DNA of 64,000 nt, taken from assembly GCF_000426565.1 (NCBI RefSeq), contig NZ_AUFP01000002.1, positions 248,001-312,000 on the forward strand. The letters are read 5' to 3'. The notes below the pieces were generated by a model, which saw only the letters and a program-made list of their open reading frames with translations, had not been told where the DNA came from and ran no database searches. The position numbers and the translations under genes are program-made. The stretch is from Segatella albensis DSM 11370 = JCM 12258. GTDB taxonomy: Bacteria > Bacteroidota > Bacteroidia > Bacteroidales > Bacteroidaceae. Shown here one piece after another: positions 6,027 to 14,804 of this stretch (positions are counted from its first letter, which is position 1; the number at the start of each line of letters is the position of its first letter).

Positions 6027-8225
6027 TTAATTTCCTAATTCTAATTGATTCTTAACAAGATTATAGTATGCTCCACGTTTTTGAGTTAGTTCCTGATGAT
6101 TTCCTGTTTCTATCACCTTACCATTGTTTAGCACAATGATTTGGTCGGCATTCTTCACCGTACTAAGTCTATGCGCCACAATAATCACAGTTTTTCCCTT
6201 GTAGAATTCGCCAAGGTTTTCAACAATCATTCGCTCATTGTTGGCATCCAAAGAGTTCGTCGCCTCGTCCAAGAAGATATATTCGGGATTCTTGTATACT
6301 GCTCTCGCTATCAGTATACGCTGCTTCTGTCCTTGGCTCAATCCCACACCATCACGTCCGATCTTGGTGTTGTATTTTAAAGGCAACCCCATCACATAAT
6401 CGTTGATGCAGGCTATTTCGGCAGCCTTGAGCAGTCGTTCCTGATCTATATCTCCATCATCAACAGCTATATTGCGTGCAATAGATTCAGAAAAGATAAC
6501 TCCATCCTGCATAACAACTCCACATTGCCTGCGCCACCATTTCTTGTTAAGCGAATTGATATTGGTATCTCCGATTTTTAATTCTCCAGCCAATACAGGA
6601 TAATACCCCAGCATAAGTTTGATGAGCGTAGTCTTTCCACTGCCCGAAGCTCCCACGATGGCCGTTACCTTACCTTTAGGAATATGGATGCTCACATCGT
6701 CGATGATCGTTTTCAGCGCATGGGAATCATATTTAAAGTTCACATGCTCTATATCAATTCCTTTATCATCGTCTTTTATCGCTTTCTGTAATCCGGTCTT
6801 TCCGTTCTCATCATCCACATTGTGTATCTCATTGATACGTTCCAAACTGATTTTCACATCCTGTACGGAATAGAAAAAGTTCATGAGTTGTTCCACAGGA
6901 GAGTTGAGCTGCCCTATGATATACTGCACGGCAAGCATCATACCAAGCGTCAGCTGTCCATGAATGACGGAAGTTGCAGCGACCACAGTGATGATGATAT
7001 TCTTCAGCTCATTGATAAAGATACTTCCGGCCTCCTGTGTCTGCTGGAGTTTCAGCGATTTCATCTGTACCCCGAAGAGGTCAGCCTGCGTATCTTCCCA
7101 TTCCCATCGACGACGTTGTTCGCAGTCTTGTAGTTTTATCTCCTGCATGGAAGTAATAAACTCATAGGTCTTGTTGTTGTTGATGGCTTGCTGTTCAAAA
7201 AGTTCATAATCCAGAACTTTCCTCCTTCTGAGGAATATCGTCAGCCATCCACCATAGAGGAGACTTCCCAGGATAAAGATAGAGAATATCAGCCAATTAT
7301 ACGACAACAACACGATACTGAAAACGATGAATGTAAATATCGAGAACGTAACATTCAGAGTCTGTTGGGTAAGAAAGTTGTTCACACGACTATGGTCATT
7401 CATGCGCTGCATGAGATCACCCATCAGTTTTGTGTCAAAGAACGCCATAGGGAGTTTGAGCAACTTGATGAAGAAGTCGCTCACCAGTGAGATATTTATC
7501 CGCATGGAGATGTGCAGCAACAGCCATCGCCGTATAAAGTCGAAGGCCGTACGGCTAACGGTAAGCATGAGTTGTCCGAGGAGTATCAGCCATATCAAGC
7601 CGATATCTTGATTTTTGATGCCCACATCGACGATAGACTGTGTGAGAAAAGGCAAGATAAGTTGCAACAAACTTCCTACAAGCAATCCCAAGATAATCTG
7701 TCCGAAATAGCGGCGATATTTCTTGATATATTTAAAGAGAAATTTGAAAGAGCGTTGTTCCTTCATATTCTCATCTTCCAGCTGTATCTTATAGAATTCG
7801 GGTGTAGGCTCCAGAAACATGGAAATCCCTTTTTCCTCACCATCTGATTTCGTACTTATCCAATGTGCCTTGAACTCGTCAAGGCTATACTTCACAAGTC
7901 CCTTGCCAGGATCGGCGATATAGAACTTCTTTCCTTTCTTTACTTTGTATAACACAACAAAGTGGTTTTGGTTCCAGTGGAGGATACAAGGAGAATTGAT
8001 TTCTGATATCTGTGATATACTTATTCTTCCACAAAGAGTTTCCAACCCAAGTTCCTCTCCTAATTTCTTTAGACTTAATAATGACACCCCTTCTGTTGTT
8101 GCAGTACATAGATGGGAAAGAGTTTCAAAGGAATACCCTTTCCCATAGTACTTGCAAATCATCGCCATACATGCTATGCCGCATTGCATGGAATCATACT
8201 GTTTATAGAGTGTAATTCTTGTCAT
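6027..8225 (-). CDS. C39-peptidase-containing ABC exporter (bacteriocin/RiPP type)
   Basis: A 732-residue single-chain exporter. Residues 1 to about 130 are a C39 cysteine peptidase: Q9, catalytic C15 in the DSMQCGIAC motif, H88 in WNQNHF and D105 in ADPG. This domain cleaves leaders after a double glycine. About 165-450 is the ABC transmembrane domain with several long hydrophobic segments. About 485-732 is the ATPase: Walker A GASGSGKT (525-532), signature LSQGQ (629-633), Walker B D653/E654 and the H-loop H685. All key residues are present. Its start overlaps the stop of the outer-membrane barrel gene by one base (TAATG), indicating translational coupling. The expected substrate is the GG-leader peptide encoded at 12118-12303. 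Confidence 0.92.
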   Translation of the reverse strand: MTRITLYKQYDSMQCGIACMAMICKYYGKGYSFETLSHLCTATTEGVSLLSLKKLGEELGLETLCGRISISQISEINSPCILHWNQNHFVVLYKVKKGKKFYIADPGKGLVKYSLDEFKAHWISTKSDGEEKGISMFLEPTPEFYKIQLEDENMKEQRSFKFLFKYIKKYRRYFGQIILGLLVGSLLQLILPFLTQSIVDVGIKNQDIGLIWLILLGQLMLTVSRTAFDFIRRWLLLHISMRINISLVSDFFIKLLKLPMAFFDTKLMGDLMQRMNDHSRVNNFLTQQTLNVTFSIFTFIVFSIVLLSYNWLIFSIFILGSLLYGGWLTIFLRRRKVLDYELFEQQAINNNKTYEFITSMQEIKLQDCEQRRRWEWEDTQADLFGVQMKSLKLQQTQEAGSIFINELKNIIITVVAATSVIHGQLTLGMMLAVQYIIGQLNSPVEQLMNFFYSVQDVKISLERINEIHNVDDENGKTGLQKAIKDDDKGIDIEHVNFKYDSHALKTIIDDVSIHIPKGKVTAIVGASGSGKTTLIKLMLGYYPVLAGELKIGDTNINSLNKKWWRRQCGVVMQDGVIFSESIARNIAVDDGDIDQERLLKAAEIACINDYVMGLPLKYNTKIGRDGVGLSQGQKQRILIARAVYKNPEYIFLDEATNSLDANNERMIVENLGEFYKGKTVIIVAHRLSTVKNADQIIVLNNGKVIETGNHQELTQKRGAYYNLVKNQLELGN

Positions 8226-10531
8226 TATAATCTTTCTTTCTCCGCATTACCGGCACCTTTTCCAATATATTTCGACTTTGTCGTATTGAAATTATAGCGC
8301 ACAGTACATTCGATACATCTGGATGTTATACGCTTCATGATTTTCACGTCACTGACACCACTATATATCGTGAAATCATTTTTCATCGAAGTATTGAACA
8401 AATCGTTTACAGACAGTTTCACATTCCAGCATTTGCCAAACTGTTTGGTAACACCGGTATTCAAAGACCATACTTTCTTCATTCTAATATTCTCGGAATC
8501 TCCGGAACTGCGCCAGTTCATATCTATATTTGCAAGATATCCTTGCTTGAAATGAAACAGATTATTCCATCTGACCATGAACATCGGCTTGTTGAAGGCT
8601 TTCTCTGTGCCGAGATAGTTCATGTGAAAATCTTGGCCGATAACTCCCATCATCAAATTAGGATAATAGATTCCAAAATGTGGCGCAAATACTGCTATAA
8701 CTTGATATTTGTGCAGAGCTGAAGTTGAGTTTCCTTTACGCAGCAATGTGATGGTTCCGTCATTGCCATATTGCTGACACTCATCAATGATCTTCCCGTC
8801 TGTATATGTGTAGTTGCCCATCAATATCAACCATCGATAACGGAATGTCAGAGACAGGTTGTCATCATATTGTGACTTCAAGAATGGGTTTCCACTCTGA
8901 TACAGATAGCGATTGACATACGAAACGGTTCCACTTAATTGGGAATATAAAGGACGCTCATATTTCTTAGCATAACTCAACATCAAGATGGATTTCTTGA
9001 TGGGAAACATTAACGATGCCGTAGGAAAAAGATTATCATAGATATGAGACTGTTCGCCCATCTTTACTCCTCCATCATAATAGCGACTGTCAATATGTTC
9101 ATAGCGCATTCCCAACTGGAGATTTAAACGGCCTAAGCGTTGAGAGGTTTCTACATACGCAGCCATATTGTCTTCACGTACTTCATCATCGGTGTTCCCT
9201 ATGACATGCTCCGCATTTATAGATTCCTCACTTCTTTGACTGCGAGAATATCCTATACCCATATTGATGTTACCTTTCCAAAGGGGACGAGAAGCATTCA
9301 GCTCGCCCGTTACAAGGCGACCTTTGGAATTGTCATCGATGGTGACGGTACGGTTGGTGGAATTACTGAAATTCTCCGATGAACGTTCTCTGTTTTCATT
9401 GTTCTTCCAGAGTAAGTCGAAGGCTGCATCGAGTGACCACTCTCCGAACATACCAGAATAATATCCGTCAATGAGGTGTTCCGTAGTCTTGTTTTCAGTC
9501 TCCTTAGTAACGTCACTTGTCTCGTTCAACACCTTATCAATCCACGATTCCGAATGAAATCGGGATTTCACCTTTATCGGTTTATGGGATGCTTGATAGT
9601 AAGTTCCGAAGGTGTGGTTGGGCGTGATACTGTAATTGAACCCTACCTTACCCTCGTAAAGTTGCTGACGTGCGGATGAACTCATACCAATATCTTGCAT
9701 ATAATGTTGCGTGAGCCAAGTATTCTGTATGTTGGCAGAAGTTCCTTTTGTTTTACTGCGATCATACTCCAGCATGGCAAATACATCCAGATTGTTGTAA
9801 CGATAATTTAAGTCAACCTGCTCTGAGAAAGATGGATAGTTGCGATAGCCAACGGAGGTTTTGCTGTCGAAAGAGAAGCCTTCACCGGGATTGCGCTCGG
9901 CTGAGATGCGGATAACGGAGGATACGGTTGCATCATATCGGGCTCCCGGATTCGTAATGAGTTCTACCTTCTTGATTTTGATAGATTGCAACTGTTCCAA
10001 CATATGATTGTCTCTCACCAATTGACCATTGATATAGATTGCCGGTGCTCCTTTCCCCAACACGGAAACAGTTCCCTCTTCGACAATAATGCCTGGCAAG
10101 CGACCAAGAACATCCTTTGCTGTACCAATTCTTTCCAAGATGGAACCCTTGATGTTGGTAACCAATGCATTTCCTTCTATTCGTGTAACGGGCAAAGAAG
10201 ACTTTACCACCACTTCGTTGAGTAACTGACTGCTTGTGGCTAATGTGATGAGAACGGAATCCTTCTTAAAATGGTTAATGAAGGTATCCTTGTATCCTAC
10301 ACAACTTACCTTAATGATACGATTTGGCTCTGTCAGAATGGAGAATCTACCTTTTTCATCGGCTATAGTACCAGAGATATATGCAGAGTCTGATTGATTT
10401 AAGAGGATAACATTAGCATAAGGGATTGGAGTGCCATTCTCTGAAACAATCTTTCCACATAATATTGATTGGGCAGACATACTTAGTGCCCCAAGGATTA
10501 ATGCTATTACTGTAGTTAATGTATTACGCAT
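8225..10531 (-). CDS. Outer-membrane beta-barrel protein of the RiPP operon
   Basis: A 768-residue protein with a signal peptide of about 20 residues (…LGALSMSAQS). It is followed by a CarboxypepD_reg-like beta-sandwich (about 21-105: GKIVSENGTPIPYANVIL), a TonB-type plug (about 115-215: LGRLPGIIVEEGTVSV, NPGARYDA) and a long beta-barrel to the C-terminus. It belongs to the outer-membrane beta-barrel family that accompanies Bacteroidales radical-SAM peptide loci. A role in moving the peptide across, or taking a ligand through, the outer membrane is inferred from context. It lies 38 bp after the radical-SAM gene and is coupled to the exporter. Base composition is closer to the core genes than that of the AT-rich radical-SAM gene. 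Confidence 0.85.
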   Translation of the reverse strand: MRNTLTTVIALILGALSMSAQSILCGKIVSENGTPIPYANVILLNQSDSAYISGTIADEKGRFSILTEPNRIIKVSCVGYKDTFINHFKKDSVLITLATSSQLLNEVVVKSSLPVTRIEGNALVTNIKGSILERIGTAKDVLGRLPGIIVEEGTVSVLGKGAPAIYINGQLVRDNHMLEQLQSIKIKKVELITNPGARYDATVSSVIRISAERNPGEGFSFDSKTSVGYRNYPSFSEQVDLNYRYNNLDVFAMLEYDRSKTKGTSANIQNTWLTQHYMQDIGMSSSARQQLYEGKVGFNYSITPNHTFGTYYQASHKPIKVKSRFHSESWIDKVLNETSDVTKETENKTTEHLIDGYYSGMFGEWSLDAAFDLLWKNNENRERSSENFSNSTNRTVTIDDNSKGRLVTGELNASRPLWKGNINMGIGYSRSQRSEESINAEHVIGNTDDEVREDNMAAYVETSQRLGRLNLQLGMRYEHIDSRYYDGGVKMGEQSHIYDNLFPTASLMFPIKKSILMLSYAKKYERPLYSQLSGTVSYVNRYLYQSGNPFLKSQYDDNLSLTFRYRWLILMGNYTYTDGKIIDECQQYGNDGTITLLRKGNSTSALHKYQVIAVFAPHFGIYYPNLMMGVIGQDFHMNYLGTEKAFNKPMFMVRWNNLFHFKQGYLANIDMNWRSSGDSENIRMKKVWSLNTGVTKQFGKCWNVKLSVNDLFNTSMKNDFTIYSGVSDVKIMKRITSRCIECTVRYNFNTTKSKYIGKGAGNAEKERL

Positions 10532-10569
10532 AATATAAGGTTTAGTATATTATCATATTCATTTCCACA

Positions 10570-12042
10570 TTACTGAACATTAGTCATATATGGGCATTTT
10601 ACATCTGGGTAGTACCATTTTGCTGATCCATATTTCTTTATAATCTCACGATAACATACTTGTCTTAATTCTCGACATCTTCTGAAATCGCTACATCTAC
10701 TGCACCTCGAATCTGATGGAATGTCCTTCTGTTTTATATAAAATAGAGATTTTGCTTTGGTAGAATTCCATACTTCTAGTATGCTGTTTCTTATTATGTT
10801 TCCCACAATAAAATTTTTGTTCCAATATAGCTGTTCACACATTGTAACTTGACCATCTGGAAGTATATATAAAGACGAAAATAGACCACTACAAAATGAA
10901 CGATTAAAGAAGTCTTTTTTCACCTCAATATTAGTATTTTCTTTCGTTCGTTTAGATTCAATAATACCTTGAGGATATATAATTTTAATTTTACTCCCTT
11001 CTTTTATTTTTTTAAGATAATTAATAATATTGGCAAGAGCTATTCCTTCAATCTCAATTTTTTTGTACTCTATTCTTGGATATAAAGTTTCATCTCCTTT
11101 AACTATATGCCAACTTGCTAAATGTTTAATTCCTTTTAATACATCATAGAGAGATTTCATATCATCAATGCTACTATTGTATTTAGTTAAAACAGAATGA
11201 ACCATAATTGAGATACCATAGTGGTCAAGCATTTGTAAAGTGTTGATAATTCTCTTTGTATAGCCTTTTTTTACACCTATAGAACTTATTAAATGTTCTT
11301 CTATTAAGGAGTCTAAGGAAACCTGAATATCGCAAACTTTCAGTTCTGCAAGATATTGAATATCGGACTCTCCCAATGGCATTTTTGTTGAAAGATATGG
11401 GTTATAGCCATATTTCCTTAATTCCGTAAGAACTTCCCTCCAATGTTTGTACAAGAAGAATTCACCTCCGATTACATCAAATGTGTTCACATGCAATTTA
11501 TATGCTTCCTGTATTATATCTTTTATTCGTTGAAGTGGAATTTTGCAATTCACTGTACGAGATTTGTCTTGATAACAATATATACAATTAGTTACGCAAA
11601 CATTATTAAACATCAATGTGATAGTTGATGGCGTAAGATGCCTTTTCATTCGCAAATCAATTTTTTCGTAATCGAACAATTCAGGCGTATACCTTCTAAA
11701 AAAAACTGGTTCTTTTTGAGTCACAATTGTATATGGTGGAAATGTAGATATTCCGTCATCCCCTTTTGCAATAACTTGACTAGGATTATCCATTAATTTT
11801 TCTACGAACCCTTCTACTAAGTCTTGAGAAATATCAAGAGATTTTGCAGCATCCTCAATACATTCCTGAGCATCTCGTCCATCGACAAAACTTAATATCA
11901 TGGCATAAATTGGATGTATAATATTGGTAAAGGAATCTTCAATACCTTCTAGTTGATTTCTACCAACCAATGATGCTAAAATAAGAGTACTACCAGAATC
12001 AGGCTTTAAGACATACCTAGGATTAAGAGAAATATAATGCAT
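10570..12042 (-). CDS. RRE + radical SAM/SPASM peptide-modifying enzyme
   Basis: A 490-residue enzyme. Residues about 5-95 look like a PqqD-type RiPP recognition element (SLNPRYVLKPD start, HPIYAMILSFVDG helix, final EGFVEKLMDNP). The radical SAM core has C149, C153 and C156 (CVTNCIYC) for the [4Fe-4S] cluster and a GGE motif at 192-194. The C-terminal SPASM domain has C384, C402, C447, C450, C456, C463 and C483, matching the Cx17C / CxxCx5C / C pattern that binds auxiliary clusters. Such enzymes crosslink Cys or carbon positions of peptide cores. The gene follows the precursor by 75 bp, with a hairpin in between. It is markedly AT-rich, suggesting acquisition separate from its neighbours. 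The type of modification cannot be read from sequence. Confidence 0.9.
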   Translation of the reverse strand: MHYISLNPRYVLKPDSGSTLILASLVGRNQLEGIEDSFTNIIHPIYAMILSFVDGRDAQECIEDAAKSLDISQDLVEGFVEKLMDNPSQVIAKGDDGISTFPPYTIVTQKEPVFFRRYTPELFDYEKIDLRMKRHLTPSTITLMFNNVCVTNCIYCYQDKSRTVNCKIPLQRIKDIIQEAYKLHVNTFDVIGGEFFLYKHWREVLTELRKYGYNPYLSTKMPLGESDIQYLAELKVCDIQVSLDSLIEEHLISSIGVKKGYTKRIINTLQMLDHYGISIMVHSVLTKYNSSIDDMKSLYDVLKGIKHLASWHIVKGDETLYPRIEYKKIEIEGIALANIINYLKKIKEGSKIKIIYPQGIIESKRTKENTNIEVKKDFFNRSFCSGLFSSLYILPDGQVTMCEQLYWNKNFIVGNIIRNSILEVWNSTKAKSLFYIKQKDIPSDSRCSRCSDFRRCRELRQVCYREIIKKYGSAKWYYPDVKCPYMTNVQ

Positions 12043-12072
12043 TTTTTATTTTATTTTAATTTATAGGATATA

Positions 12073-12103
12073 GGGTAATGGATTTTTTTTAATCACATTA
12101 CCC
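12073..12103 (-). promoter_or_regulatory. Hairpin between precursor and radical-SAM gene (candidate attenuator)
   Basis: GGGTAATG (12073-12080) and CATTACCC (12096-12103) form an 8-bp stem with a 15-base AT-rich loop. No clear T-run follows on the minus strand, so it is not a full intrinsic terminator. A hairpin placed between a RiPP precursor and its enzyme often lowers downstream expression or protects precursor mRNA; that role is inference. Confidence 0.45.
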
Positions 12104-12117
12104 CTCTTTGCTCTAAA

Positions 12118-12303
12118 TTAAAGCACAATCACATCCATAGCCGTTGAAGTGCAAGCCGTGCATGATGTAGTACATCCTACACAAGTTGTACAAATAGAAC
12201 ATGATCCACCTGTCATGTTTTTTGTACCATTACCACCAGCTTTAATTTCATACATTTCTGCTTTGCTAAGCAAATTCTTTGCTTCTAAAGAATGTTTCTT
12301 CAT
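12118..12303 (-). CDS. GG-leader radical-SAM-modified RiPP precursor peptide
   Basis: A 61-residue peptide. Residues 1-24 form the leader, ending LLSKAEMYEIKAGG, which is the GG-Bacteroidales natural-product leader pattern (LSKxEMxxIKGG). The core, 25-61, starts NGTKNMTGGS and has six cysteines at 35, 38, 41, 44, 48 and 51, with Thr and Ser filling most gaps, then a hydrophobic end (AMDVIVL). Cleavage is expected after G24 by the C39 domain of the exporter. A second Gly-Gly at 32-33 is an alternative site. Cysteine spacing of 3,3,3,4,3 is regular and suggests repeated thioether-type crosslinks by the downstream rSAM enzyme. It is the first gene of the operon. The product is not recognised as any described compound. 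Confidence 0.85.
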   Translation of the reverse strand: MKKHSLEAKNLLSKAEMYEIKAGGNGTKNMTGGSCSICTTCVGCTTSCTACTSTAMDVIVL

Positions 12304-12531
12304 TTTTAGTTAATTAATTTTTTTATTAATACTGTTAATTTATAAATTATATGCAAGTTATACTCTTTATTAACTATCTTAAGATCACAATATACAACTA
12401 TCAAGGATTAGTGATAAAAGCCATTATTGAGAGTCTATACTTTATAAGTCCATCCTATCATCAGAGAGTGAACTTAAAATCTTTAACTAGACTATAATGA
12501 TTCCGCATACAACAAAACCTTGTACTTGTTC

Positions 12532-12547
12532 AAGTACTGCTTCTAAT
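12532..12547. promoter_or_regulatory. 16-bp dyad in RiPP operon leader
   Basis: GTACTTG-TT-CAAGTAC is a perfect 7-bp inverted repeat with a 2-bp centre, about 230 bp upstream of the precursor start and inside the predicted leader. It may be a regulator site or an RNA hairpin. No protein can be assigned. Confidence 0.4.
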
Positions 12548-12617
12548 ATTAATTTTTGTTTGCATAATCATGAATTTAAATAAATAACGTTTACTCTTTT
12601 AAAGATTTTCTACAGAC

Positions 12618-12846
12618 ATTAGCTTATTTATTGAGCACAAATGTATCTCAAATTATCAAGAAAGAGAAATTTTAGTTGTTTCAATGTGTTTCACCATATG
12701 TTAAATAATGTTACATCTTTATTCAAAGACGGTATAAAAGTCTGCATATTAGTCATTTACAAAATATGTTAAAAATACGTTTTTTGAGAACAAATATCTA
12801 CAATTATAAAACGGGATGAAACACTTTGAAACAAAATTCTGTCTTT
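12618..12846. repeat. Direct repeat copy 2 flanking the RiPP operon
   Basis: This is the partner of 5457-5659 and is in the same orientation. It contains an extra block of 25-26 bp (TTTCAATGTGTTTCACCATA and six more bases) after TTTTAGTTG. The homology stops one base before the TTTG of the regulator promoter at 12848. The copy includes the likely promoter of the RiPP operon. Confidence 0.85.
12638..12669 (-). promoter_or_regulatory. Promoter of the RiPP operon
   Basis: On the minus strand: TTTC (12666-12669), a 20-bp spacer, then TACATTTG (12638-12645), an exact TAnnTTTG -7 box. Both elements and the spacing are conserved in direct repeat copy 1. The predicted start near 12632 gives a long leader of about 330 nt before the precursor gene. 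Confidence 0.55.
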
Positions 12847-12847
12847 A

Positions 12848-12879
12848 TTTGGTAATTTGAAATATTATTATTACCTTTA
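12848..12879 (+). promoter_or_regulatory. Promoter of the TPR/HTH regulator gene
   Basis: TTTG (12848-12851), a 20-bp spacer, then TACCTTTA (12872-12879), one base off the -7 consensus. Transcription would start near 12885, just before the ATG at 12901. The element begins right after the end of direct repeat copy 2. Confidence 0.55.
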
Positions 12880-12900
12880 CACCTACAATTAAAATGCCAC

Positions 12901-14652
12901 ATGAAAATAAAAAAACACATCATATTTCTACTGTGCATGCTTTGTGTATGCTTGTCGTTTTCCTGTTCCAGGAATCCTATGTTGGATGAATTGGAGAGAA
13001 TAAAAGGTGTAGGTGATAAGAACCCTGACATGGCTTTGTCTATGCTCGACTCGCTTGAACTAGAAATCAGAGGGGAAAATGAATATGTTAAGAATAAGTA
13101 TGACTTGCTACGCATCAGACTGAATGATAAGGCTGAACACATGCCTAACTCTGATATCATGATAAAAAACCTTATAGCATATTTCAAGAATAATGGCTCT
13201 AATGAGGATAAACAGGAGGTTTTCTATTATGCCGGTAGCGTTTATCGTGACTTACATGATACACCACGGGCTTTGACAAACTTCTTGAAGTCGATAGATT
13301 ACGCCAATAGGGGAAAATGTGATTCTATTATGCTGCGTAACACATACTCGGATATTAACTATCTTCAATATCTTGTGCAGAATTACAAGGAGGCTGTTAA
13401 GATGGCAAAGAAAGAATATGAGATGTGCAAAAGTTTAGGGACTGATGAGGTGTTGCCTAATTTGCACATCGGCTCTTCTTATCTCGCCTTACATCGTACG
13501 AAGCAGGCTAAAGCTGCATTCGATGCTGCGTTAGCTCTTATCGTTAGGGCTAAGAATATCTCTAAATACCAGAGTCTACTGATCGATATGTTGGAAGATT
13601 ATTCGGATATGAAAGATATAGCGAAGGCTAAGAAATGTATGTCTCTGATTGACAAAAGTGCATTAGCAGACTCTTCGGCTGCCTCTTGTATGGCCTTTGC
13701 ACAGTATTATGATGCCATGGGGAATCATGATTCCGCGATTATATATTGTAAACGGATTGTTGATAACGTAAAGGATATCACGTATATATATGATGCTTCC
13801 AGACTTTTGTTTCGTATATATGAGAAGAACGGAAATGCAGGTGATGCTTGTAAATATGCGGATATCACTATGAGAATGAGCGATTCTATTGATTTCGGAA
13901 AGCGACAGGAAATGGCTGCAACGGTAAACAATGAGTTTCAATATCATTTAGATGAAAAAAAAGAACATGCTCTAAATTGTAAGATAAACAGATATAGGAA
14001 TTTGCTTGTCGGTGGTTCTTTCTTCATGATTCTGATGGTATGTATCGCCTATGTCTTATATGTGAAGAAAAAAAATAAGGACCTGCAGAACATACTTGCT
14101 CTTTCTTCTGAACTGCAACGTGTCTCTGAGGACGATCGGAAACTACATGAGGAGATAGAGCAAAAGGAGATAGAACTGAGGAATTCAAAGGAAGGGCTTG
14201 ACAAAAACTCCATAGAACTGGATAAGGCAAAAGAGGAACTGCAATGTGTAAATGAGGAGTTGGTTATTTATAGTAAAAGGCTCAACGAGAAAGAGCAGGA
14301 ACTGTCGGATAAGAAAAAACAGAATAAGGAAATCACAAGACTGCTACACTTGTCTAAATTGGAAGATAATGCTGAGGAGATAGTACGCGCAATAAAGAAA
14401 TCGGCCGAGGACAAGAGAAGTTTGGAGACTGCTGATTGGAAACTTCTCTATAAGGCTGTAGATAAGTTATATCCTTCGTTCAAGGATAGTCTTTTCAAGG
14501 AATTGGGCTCTTGCAATGAGCAACAGATGCAAGTGTGCTATCTTATTCATATCGGTGTATCCAGAAATTTAATTCCTCTGTTGACGGGATTGTCACGCGC
14601 TACCGTATGGCGATGGAGCAAGAAATATGACCGAGTGATGAATTACGAATAA
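12901..14652 (+). CDS. Membrane-anchored TPR regulator with C-terminal HTH
   Basis: A 583-residue protein. The N-terminus is a lipoprotein-type signal (…CLSFSC, Cys22). About 25-355 is built of TPR-like helix pairs (NPDMALSMLDSLE, SSYLALHRTKQAKAAFDAAL). A transmembrane helix follows at about 368-390 (GGSFFMILMVCIAYVLYV), then a charged coiled coil (about 395-480), then a cytoplasmic end with a putative helix-turn-helix (LLTGLSRATVWRWSKKYDRV). This layout is common in Prevotella/Bacteroides regulators placed next to peptide or surface loci; it could sense an envelope signal and control the divergent RiPP operon. DNA binding is predicted, not shown. The gene is divergent from the precursor, with about 600 bp of control region between them. 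Confidence 0.75.
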   Translation: MKIKKHIIFLLCMLCVCLSFSCSRNPMLDELERIKGVGDKNPDMALSMLDSLELEIRGENEYVKNKYDLLRIRLNDKAEHMPNSDIMIKNLIAYFKNNGSNEDKQEVFYYAGSVYRDLHDTPRALTNFLKSIDYANRGKCDSIMLRNTYSDINYLQYLVQNYKEAVKMAKKEYEMCKSLGTDEVLPNLHIGSSYLALHRTKQAKAAFDAALALIVRAKNISKYQSLLIDMLEDYSDMKDIAKAKKCMSLIDKSALADSSAASCMAFAQYYDAMGNHDSAIIYCKRIVDNVKDITYIYDASRLLFRIYEKNGNAGDACKYADITMRMSDSIDFGKRQEMAATVNNEFQYHLDEKKEHALNCKINRYRNLLVGGSFFMILMVCIAYVLYVKKKNKDLQNILALSSELQRVSEDDRKLHEEIEQKEIELRNSKEGLDKNSIELDKAKEELQCVNEELVIYSKRLNEKEQELSDKKKQNKEITRLLHLSKLEDNAEEIVRAIKKSAEDKRSLETADWKLLYKAVDKLYPSFKDSLFKELGSCNEQQMQVCYLIHIGVSRNLIPLLTGLSRATVWRWSKKYDRVMNYE

Positions 14653-14728
14653 TGGATACAAAAAACTTCATTTATATAGTATTCGTTTTTTTAACAGTAT
14701 TTTGACGACCTGTAACTTGATTATTTCA

Positions 14729-14736
14729 TATATTTG
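14729..14736 (+). promoter_or_regulatory. -7 box of SIMPL gene
   Basis: TATATTTG, an exact -7 consensus, about 69 bp upstream of the ATG at 14805. It implies transcription separate from the TPR regulator. Confidence 0.5.
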
Positions 14737-14804
14737 CAACGAATCATCTTGATAATATATCGCGATTCGAAAGTTATTATTAATCATTAAAAACGTTTTA
14801 ATAT

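Larger units (their letters stand above)
12304..12900. other. Divergent control region between RiPP operon and TPR regulator
   Basis: About 600 bp without a gene. It holds an AT-rich leader of about 330 nt for the RiPP operon, a 16-bp dyad (12532-12547), direct repeat copy 2 (12618-12846) with the minus-strand operon promoter (12638-12669), and a plus-strand promoter for the regulator (12848-12879). Confidence 0.7.
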
